From positions 81,289 through 145,288 of the forward strand of contig NZ_FNHV01000002.1 in assembly GCF_900103585.1 (NCBI RefSeq): DNA of 64,000 bases, read 5' to 3'. The notes below the pieces were generated by a model, which searched no databases, was not told the origin of the DNA, and saw nothing but the letters and a program-made list of their open reading frames with translations. This document shows positions 59,201 through 64,000 of this stretch, one piece after another; position 1 is the first letter of the stretch, and each line of letters begins with the position of its first letter. A program made the translations under genes and the position numbers. Source of the stretch: Streptomyces sp. cf386 (lineage in GTDB: Bacteria > Actinomycetota > Actinomycetes > Streptomycetales > Streptomycetaceae).

Positions 59201-61579
59201 CTATTGCGGAAGGTACAGCCTCCTATCCATCGCCGCGACTACGTCATAGTAGTATCCCTCTTCACGCGAAGAATACTCTGTAAGGTATTCTTCAAGCTCG
59301 CCCCTACCTAGGCGCTTTTCAACCGCCTCCCAAGCCTCCATTCGTACGGAATCGTGAGTACTGTAGAGGAGGCCCTTGAGCTCGCTCAGAGGGACGGACG
59401 GGCCGGAGGCTAGCTCTCGGGCGCCGGCCAAGGCTACTTGCTCGTCGGCGTTCGACACCATTTCTCTCGCCGTATCGAGACCGCCGAGCTTAACCGCACC
59501 AGCGATTAGCTGTGCTTTCTTTCGTCCATACCTATTGGATGCAAGTGTGAGCAATGATCCAACATCCTCACGCGTACCATGAAGTGCCAATGCTTGAGCC
59601 GCTCGATCGGCTGTAATAAAGTCACCTCGCGCTAGTTCCGTTCGGAATCGATCAATATCCTCAGGCACCCTTTCTGCGGCACCGAGGCGCATTAGAAGTT
59701 CCAGGGCAGACTTTCTCAGATCAGACTTCAAGTAGTTTTGAAGTTTTTCACTGTAACCCACTTCCTGGAGCTTCTCACTGTCTAGAAATCTACTGCAATT
59801 TGTGTCGAGAATTTCACGCGCTTCGCCGATAAAAGCCGAACCATCCAGCCATGTAAGCGCAGACCAAGCATCGCCGAACGACCACGGTTGCAAGAGTTCA
59901 GCGCGCAATTCCTCCTCTGTCCTCACAAGAGAGCGCAAGCGACTCTTACTCTTACCCAAAGAGCCATCATCCTTGAGCTTCGCAGCTGCGGCAAGCAGGT
60001 TTTGAGTGGCCTCTTCCCCCAAGCCAGAAGCAACATCAAAGGCAAATTCCACGAGTTCCGTGTTCTTTGTGCCCAACACCTTGCCGAACTCATCTACTGA
60101 TGGGGCGCGTTGCGTGGAAAGTACATCGAGTGCGCGACGAATCACACGATCAGGAAGTGCTCGCCCCGATACAATGGATGAAACTTGATCGATTTCCATT
60201 TGGCTCAACGATGAAGTGACCATCTCTTCGAAGCAAGAGTCTTCGCTGATATATCGCGTCGCACCCAACTCAGCGATCTCTACGATACTTCCCTTCGCAT
60301 GGCCGGCCAGCGCACGAATTTTTGCGGCAGCTGAAGTGTCTCCCAAGCGCTCGCCTACGGCGTCCAACAAGGGAGCATCTGAATCGCGCATCACGGAAAA
60401 AATATATGCAAATGCAGCATCTTCGAGCTGATAGCTTTCGAGTATGTGCACCCACCTGTCAATTGGTGCTTGACCCGTTGCTGATACGGTACTGCCAGAA
60501 ATCGATGGCTGGCCAACCCCAGCTTCCTCTGCCCCCCACAACTCGGCAGGACGCGCTTTCATCTCTCTCAAGATACTCAATGAACCTTTGCCCACTGAGA
60601 GGTCGGAATTTTGTCGAAGGATTTGAAAGACGAGCATGTCTTCGAGATCATCGAGGGATGATGAACTCGCAATCATCTTAAAGCCGGGTGCATAGCTGCG
60701 GACCCTGCCATTTTTCTCTATTTGAAAATTGTCTGCAACGGTCCAGACAAGGAGCCGCCATTCCATCACCGAGAGTACATAATCATCCCTCTTGCTGTAG
60801 ATCCTGTTCAGGGAATGAATAGGAATAGATACCGTCTCCTGCTGTGCCGCCATTGCAAACATAAGGAGTCGATCTTCGTCTCGGTCATCGTCTCCTTCTT
60901 CCCTTCCGTTCTCGGCCAGTCTGTGAAAAGACTTCAAGGTGTTGGCAATTTGCCTCCTTGCCTCGTCGTCAATCTGCGGTTCGGACGCCATCCGCGGCAA
61001 ATCACCCTTTCCCTGCTTATCGACAGTTCCTTCGGGCGACGGAATTTCTGCAGGGTAATTCTGCGTCTGATCTACGACCACAGAAATTAGGTATCGAGTA
61101 AGCTTGAGCTCGAAATCCTCAATAGTGGAGAATTGCTTATAGAGAGCGATGTGCTCATCCTCAAGTTTTCTTCGGAACTTGAGTACCTTAGTCAACTCCT
61201 GTCCAGGATCTTCGAGTCGATCTTCGGGAACTTCCTTAAAGAAGACCGCTAGGTACGGGCGCCCCAGTTCTTTGGCGCGCCGTGCGGCTTGCTCGTATTC
61301 TTCCTCGAAGCCGGACGAGAATTGTCCCGTCGGAGTGCCCCATCTGAGGTTGAGCATCCCTACAAAGACATCACATTGATCTACTAGCGGATTTATGATC
61401 GCTTGAGGCCTTCCGAAGCCAGGCTGCACGTGCTCCCAGCCAGCAACGCTCAAGCGAACACTGGAGACGGCTGAGAACAAGGTATTTACATGGTCGGCAG
61501 CGCGACGCACTGCTTCACGTTCATCACTGAGATCACCAGGCGATGCCATGAATACCATCATCTCGCGCACACTGGCCAA
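59201..61579 (-). CDS. DUF4062 (TIR-like) protein with long helical-repeat region
   Basis: 792 residues from a TTG (AGGAGA about eight nt upstream); a GTG at 61570 is an alternative. N-terminal DUF4062: MVFMASPGDLSDEREAVRRA, CDVFVGMLNLRWGTPTGQF, SSGFEEEYEQAARRA with Glu92-94 placed like the catalytic Glu of TIR/nucleosidase folds. After a linker, a middle helical domain (about 210-370), then alpha-solenoid-like repeats (LLMRLGAAERVPEDIDRFRT; LALHGTREDVGSLLTLASNR; GLDTAREMVSNADEQVALAG). The C-terminal part could recognise a phage product. Low GC, foreign composition. Confidence 0.78.
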   Translation of the reverse strand: MASVREMMVFMASPGDLSDEREAVRRAADHVNTLFSAVSSVRLSVAGWEHVQPGFGRPQAIINPLVDQCDVFVGMLNLRWGTPTGQFSSGFEEEYEQAARRAKELGRPYLAVFFKEVPEDRLEDPGQELTKVLKFRRKLEDEHIALYKQFSTIEDFELKLTRYLISVVVDQTQNYPAEIPSPEGTVDKQGKGDLPRMASEPQIDDEARRQIANTLKSFHRLAENGREEGDDDRDEDRLLMFAMAAQQETVSIPIHSLNRIYSKRDDYVLSVMEWRLLVWTVADNFQIEKNGRVRSYAPGFKMIASSSSLDDLEDMLVFQILRQNSDLSVGKGSLSILREMKARPAELWGAEEAGVGQPSISGSTVSATGQAPIDRWVHILESYQLEDAAFAYIFSVMRDSDAPLLDAVGERLGDTSAAAKIRALAGHAKGSIVEIAELGATRYISEDSCFEEMVTSSLSQMEIDQVSSIVSGRALPDRVIRRALDVLSTQRAPSVDEFGKVLGTKNTELVEFAFDVASGLGEEATQNLLAAAAKLKDDGSLGKSKSRLRSLVRTEEELRAELLQPWSFGDAWSALTWLDGSAFIGEAREILDTNCSRFLDSEKLQEVGYSEKLQNYLKSDLRKSALELLMRLGAAERVPEDIDRFRTELARGDFITADRAAQALALHGTREDVGSLLTLASNRYGRKKAQLIAGAVKLGGLDTAREMVSNADEQVALAGARELASGPSVPLSELKGLLYSTHDSVRMEAWEAVEKRLGRGELEEYLTEYSSREEGYYYDVVAAMDRRLYLPQ

Positions 61580-61705
61580 TTCAGTTTCTCCTGCTGTGAT
61601 GGGAAAATTTAGGAAACAACTATTCCGCGCACGGTTGCGGTTAATGGTTCAGACGAAGTATGGGGCTCGCTCGACTCTTGCCGTTCAAACCGCCGCGCAA
61701 GTTCG

Positions 61706-62587
61706 TTACATCCACCGAATAATCTGTGACTCTGAGAACTGCTGCCCTTGTTCCTGCCATGTCATCGTGACTCGGGCTTGAGGACTGGTGCCGAGCGTGA
61801 GAGCGACGCGGATATCGAAATGGCTGTGGTGAAGTAGTCGCTCCACGCTAGTGTCATCGCCGATTACTGGCGATTCGCCATCCCCGATGGGGTCGACATC
61901 CACTCGCAACCCTTCGGCAGTTCCTGTACCAATGTTGCTCACTCTGAGTCTCTGGCGCCGTGGCCCCACCGACAGGCGACCGCGATTGTCCAGGTTGCCC
62001 GTCGGGTCACTCAAATACTCACAGCGCAGGATCGCCCTGGGTTCTGTTGACGTGGGGCCAGCACCAGATGGGGTGTCCGTGACAATCCCGGCGACAGCAC
62101 TTTCGAGCAAGGATCGCACGCGCGTCTTTAGATCTTCCGGCGATGCGTATGAACCCAGTAGCCCGCGTGCTTGCAAGCTGGTCTGGAATTCGCGCAGGGC
62201 ACTCAACTGATCGACATCTACGTCATTTGGGAGTGGCGCAGATGAACAGAACACTCCCACTGCGGCCCCACGGTCGATGGCGCGCTCAATCTCCTCGACG
62301 GTGCCGGATGCAGCGTTCGCAGTCGGTTGGCCCACCCGAGAGTAGAACAAGCCGATGACGATGTCGGCGCTGTCTGCGAACTGCCTGTTGATCACTTCTT
62401 GGGCGGAGCCACGACCCAGCAAAGGTGTCGCGTCCAGTTCCCAGCGCAGCGGCAAAAGGTGCACCTTGGAGCGTAGCGTGTGGTCACTGTTCCAGTTGAG
62501 GATCGCCTCCTCGACAGCCGTTCGCTCTGCCCGAGTATCACCAGGAGAAGCGATAAGAACTGCAACAGTTGTGGTCTGAAGCGACAT
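61706..62587 (-). CDS. DUF4062 (TIR-like) protein with Ig-like C-terminal domain
   Basis: 293 residues from ATG at MSLQTTTVAVLIASPGDTRA; MHRMSLQ three codons upstream is possible. DUF4062 domain: IASPGDTRAERTAVEEAI, LLGRGSAQEVINRQ, ADIVIGLFYSRVGQPTA, SGTVEEIERAIDRG (Glu98/99 aligns with Glu93/94 of the neighbour). The C-terminal 130 residues are beta-rich (RLRVSNIGTGTAEGLRVDVD; HFDIRVALTLGTSPQARVTM) like CARDB/Ig folds. Upstream of and same strand as the larger DUF4062 gene, 126 bp apart. No clear ribosome binding site. Confidence 0.75.
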   Translation of the reverse strand: MSLQTTTVAVLIASPGDTRAERTAVEEAILNWNSDHTLRSKVHLLPLRWELDATPLLGRGSAQEVINRQFADSADIVIGLFYSRVGQPTANAASGTVEEIERAIDRGAAVGVFCSSAPLPNDVDVDQLSALREFQTSLQARGLLGSYASPEDLKTRVRSLLESAVAGIVTDTPSGAGPTSTEPRAILRCEYLSDPTGNLDNRGRLSVGPRRQRLRVSNIGTGTAEGLRVDVDPIGDGESPVIGDDTSVERLLHHSHFDIRVALTLGTSPQARVTMTWQEQGQQFSESQIIRWM

Positions 62588-63070
62588 ACGGTGCATGGTA
62601 GGTGGCTGACGCGAAGGACGGCCGATGCATCTACCGATCTGTAACCTGAACTGGATCTGAACAGGGCTGAGTTTGGGGTGAGAGGTCGTGCCAGAAGCGT
62701 GCCAGGTCGTGCGGGAAACCACGGGGAATACCGGGGGAACGCAGGCCGCGGACGCACGCGCCGACACGCGCTCCGCCGCAGGTCAGCGAGCTTCCCGCCC
62801 TTGAAGCACCCAAGCTTCCCAAGCTGAGGGCCCAGGCACCGTCGTTGCGGGTCGGCCGTCGCAGCGTGCTCTGGTCGACGGCAACGGCAACGTGGCGGAG
62901 GCCGATGGGGGTGCAGCGAGGCATACGCGCGCGCGATCGGCTGGCGTCCTCGCCATCGTGGCTGACTGTCGTCGGCTGAGACGCAGACGAGAACCCGTAC
63001 CCAACACTGAGCAGACGTCATCGGTCACCCACCTGCGGCCGGCACGGCAGGGCTGTGCATCCTGGGCACC
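62588..63070. other. region upstream of the DUF4062-Ig gene, no clear gene
   Basis: 483 bp without a convincing gene. It has short direct motifs (GTGCCAG, GTGCCAGGTCGTGC with GGTCGTGCC at 62684-62713), and several small minus-strand frames that lack ribosome binding sites. It presumably contains the promoters of the divergent DUF4062-Ig and DUF4265 genes. Confidence 0.5.
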
Positions 63071-63556
63071 ATGACGAACCCCGAGGGCCCGTACGTGAAG
63101 GTGCACTTCCGGCTTGAGGTCGAGGACGACTGGCCCCCGGCGTCGGTAGAGAGCTTGTGGGCGGTCGACCAAGGCGACGGCACCGCACGGCTTGACAACA
63201 TCCCCTGGTTTGTCCGAGGCATTGCTTGCGGGGACATCGTGGCCACGACCCCTGACGAGGAAGGCGTGCGGTGGGCCGGTGAAGTGGTTCGGCGTTCCGA
63301 GAACTGCACCATCCGCCTCATCGTCTTCCGCGACGGCGGGTCGGGACCCGCACGGCAGAGCGTGATCAACGCTTTCCAGGAACTCGGTGTCGACGGCGAG
63401 GGCATAGAACGGTTCGGAATGGTCGCCCTGGACGTCCCGCCGACCGCCGATCTCGCCAAGGTCCAAAGGCTGCTAAACCACGGCGTGGCCAAGGAATGGT
63501 GGGACAGGGAAGAGGGGTGTGTCACCGCGGAGTGGCGGGACGCTTCCGCCCGCTGA
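63071..63556 (+). CDS. DUF4265 domain protein
   Basis: 161 residues. KVHFRLEVEDDWPPASVESL, WAVDQGDGTARLDNIPWFVR and ACGDIVATTPDEEGVRW match DUF4265, a family common in Streptomyces accessory regions; VALDVPPTADLAKVQRLLNH follows. No catalytic motif. It is the last gene of the element before the right end. The start ATG is weak (no ribosome binding site). Function unknown; a link to the neighbouring defence-like genes is possible but unproven. Confidence 0.75.
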   Translation: MTNPEGPYVKVHFRLEVEDDWPPASVESLWAVDQGDGTARLDNIPWFVRGIACGDIVATTPDEEGVRWAGEVVRRSENCTIRLIVFRDGGSGPARQSVINAFQELGVDGEGIERFGMVALDVPPTADLAKVQRLLNHGVAKEWWDREEGCVTAEWRDASAR

Positions 63557-63576
63557 AGCCGCTGATGTGGTCCAAA

Positions 63577-63598
63577 GCTGGGCCGTCTCTGGGCCGTC
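63577..63598. repeat. right subterminal direct repeat of the element
   Basis: GCTGGGCCGTCTCTGGGCCG plus two bases; 20 of 22 positions match 47311-47332. It lies 107 bp inside the right att core. See the left copy for the interpretation as an arm-type site. Confidence 0.6.
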
Positions 63599-63705
63599 CG
63601 AAGCCGCTCGGCAGTGGCCAATGACAACCAACGACGACCACCAGGCGCACGATCCCACCGCCCCTGACCAGCAAAAACCCAGCTCACCAGGATCCCCGAC
63701 AACAC

Positions 63706-63725
63706 CCAGGGCAAGAAGAAGTAAC
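63706..63725. repeat. attR core (20-bp direct repeat)
   Basis: Exact copy of the 20-bp sequence at 47232-47251. On the chromosome side it is followed by 11 bp and a terminator with the same spacing as on the left, so this is the original gpmA 3' end, displaced 16.5 kb by the insertion. Confidence 0.9.
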
Positions 63726-63736
63726 GCCGCACGATC

Positions 63737-63777
63737 AAGCCCCCCACCTGGTTTTTTTTGGTGCAGGTGGGGGGCTT
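63737..63777 (+). terminator. probable original gpmA terminator
   Basis: Perfect 14-bp stem AAGCCCCCCACCTG / CAGGTGGGGGGCTT around a T-rich loop (GTTTTTTTTGGTG). It stands right of the element and, by spacing from the att core (11 bp in both), corresponds to the terminator that ended gpmA before insertion. It may also terminate the convergent repeat-protein gene. Confidence 0.85.
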
Positions 63778-63784
63778 TACCGTG

Positions 63785-64000
63785 CTAGAGAACGCCCTCC
63801 TGGGTCGAACCGATGTGGGTCCAGTCCCCGAACTGTCCGGCCGGGAAGTCCTTCAAGTGGACGAAATCACCACTGGAATTGAGCTCGCCCGATGCGGCGG
63901 CTCGTGTGTTCTTGTTGTAGAAGAAGAGCCTGCGACGCGCGGGCACGATATGGGTCCAGTCTCCGAACTGTCCGGCCGGGAAGTCCTTCAGGTTGACGAA
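63785..64000 (-). CDS. tandem-repeat (tachylectin-like) protein, C-terminal fragment
   Basis: 71 codons visible; the gene starts beyond the window. Two repeat units about 46 residues apart share LKDFPAGQFGDWTHI; between them is RRRLFFYNKNTRAAASGELN. The GDWTHI and LFFYN motifs resemble tachylectin-2-like beta-propeller blades, which bind sugars. The protein ends GSTQEGVL. Probably secreted, but the N-terminus is not visible. Confidence 0.75.
   Translation of the reverse strand, partial: FVNLKDFPAGQFGDWTHIVPARRRLFFYNKNTRAAASGELNSSGDFVHLKDFPAGQFGDWTHIGSTQEGVL

Larger units (their letters stand above)
47232..63725. mobile_element. integrated actinomycete ICE (AICE), pSAM2-like, in gpmA 3' end
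   Basis: A 16.5-kb element bounded by a 20-bp direct repeat. The integrase lies next to the left end. The order int-xis-rep-spd genes-tra-korSA on the minus strand is the pSAM2/AICE order. The right part holds a second regulatory region and cargo including a candidate defence locus. Lower GC in the cargo (about 58.3-61.7 kb) indicates a different origin. The target is a protein-coding gene end rather than a tRNA gene. Confidence 0.9.

Noticed and set aside
61706..62767. Longer version of the DUF4062-Ig protein starting at 62767
   Set aside because: The extra 60 residues are Pro/Arg/Ser rich and unlike the family, whose fold begins a few residues before IASPGD.
1..64000. CRISPR arrays and tRNA or rRNA genes
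   Set aside because: No regularly spaced repeats with unique spacers were seen, and no tRNA-like T-loop (GGTTCGAATC) with a paired acceptor stem was noticed. A covariance-model scan would be decisive.

Overview
The window is high-GC actinobacterial DNA. Codon bias, GTG/TTG starts, short intergenic gaps, mycothiol synthesis (mshA), glnR, the devA locus and rsiG all point to Streptomyces. The gene order resembles the S. coelicolor chromosome around SCO4157-SCO4209 as I remember it; no alignment was run.

The chromosomal part (1-47250) begins with an HtrA-like membrane protease, a LacI-type regulator, the nitrogen regulator GlnR and a hydrolase (50-4534). Next come a MoaD-like protein, membrane and secreted proteins, and a sulfur block of leader peptide, sulfurtransferase and DUF1416 (4572-8597). 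A trio of related membrane-anchored proteins (9838-12316) is followed by nitrobindin, Fur, YgfZ, Dtd, the c-di-GMP-dependent anti-sigma factor RsiG and an Eis-type acetyltransferase (12556-17388). The dev locus follows (17587-25462). It holds three copies of a unit pairing a ~60-residue membrane protein with a divergent GntR regulator, plus the HAD phosphatase DevB, a fused tandem APH-type kinase, and a two-TM protein whose soluble part looks like the DevA ligand domain. From 25525 to 33781 there is an accessory stretch: TetR/HelR, an imine-reductase-like enzyme with HxlR, a lipase, GNAT, VOC and two decayed genes. Housekeeping genes then run to gpmA: an XRE regulator, an HBHA-like protein, an RsbU phosphatase, NlpC/P60, mshA, YbjN, a Tat-exported beta-helix protein, an AraC regulator and an MFS transporter.

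From 47232 to 63725 lies a ~16.5-kb integrative and conjugative element of the actinomycete (AICE, pSAM2-like) type. It is inserted in the last codons of gpmA and bounded by a 20-bp direct repeat that restores the gpmA 3' end. It carries the integrase, excisionase and rolling-circle Rep, Spd-type spread proteins, an FtsK/TraB-type translocase, a KorSA-like GntR with its operators, and a second GntR with three palindromic operators. The cargo (about 58.3-62.6 kb) has visibly lower GC over most of its length. It encodes a two-TM macro-domain protein, and tail-to-tail with it two proteins with N-terminal DUF4062 (TIR-like) domains, one followed by a long helical-repeat region and one by an Ig-like domain. 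This resembles type II Thoeris (2TM-macro effector plus TIR enzyme) with the TIR protein replaced by DUF4062 proteins. It is the best candidate here for an undescribed anti-phage system.

To the right of the element are the probable original gpmA terminator and the C-terminal end of a gene for a tandem-repeat (tachylectin-like) protein on the minus strand.
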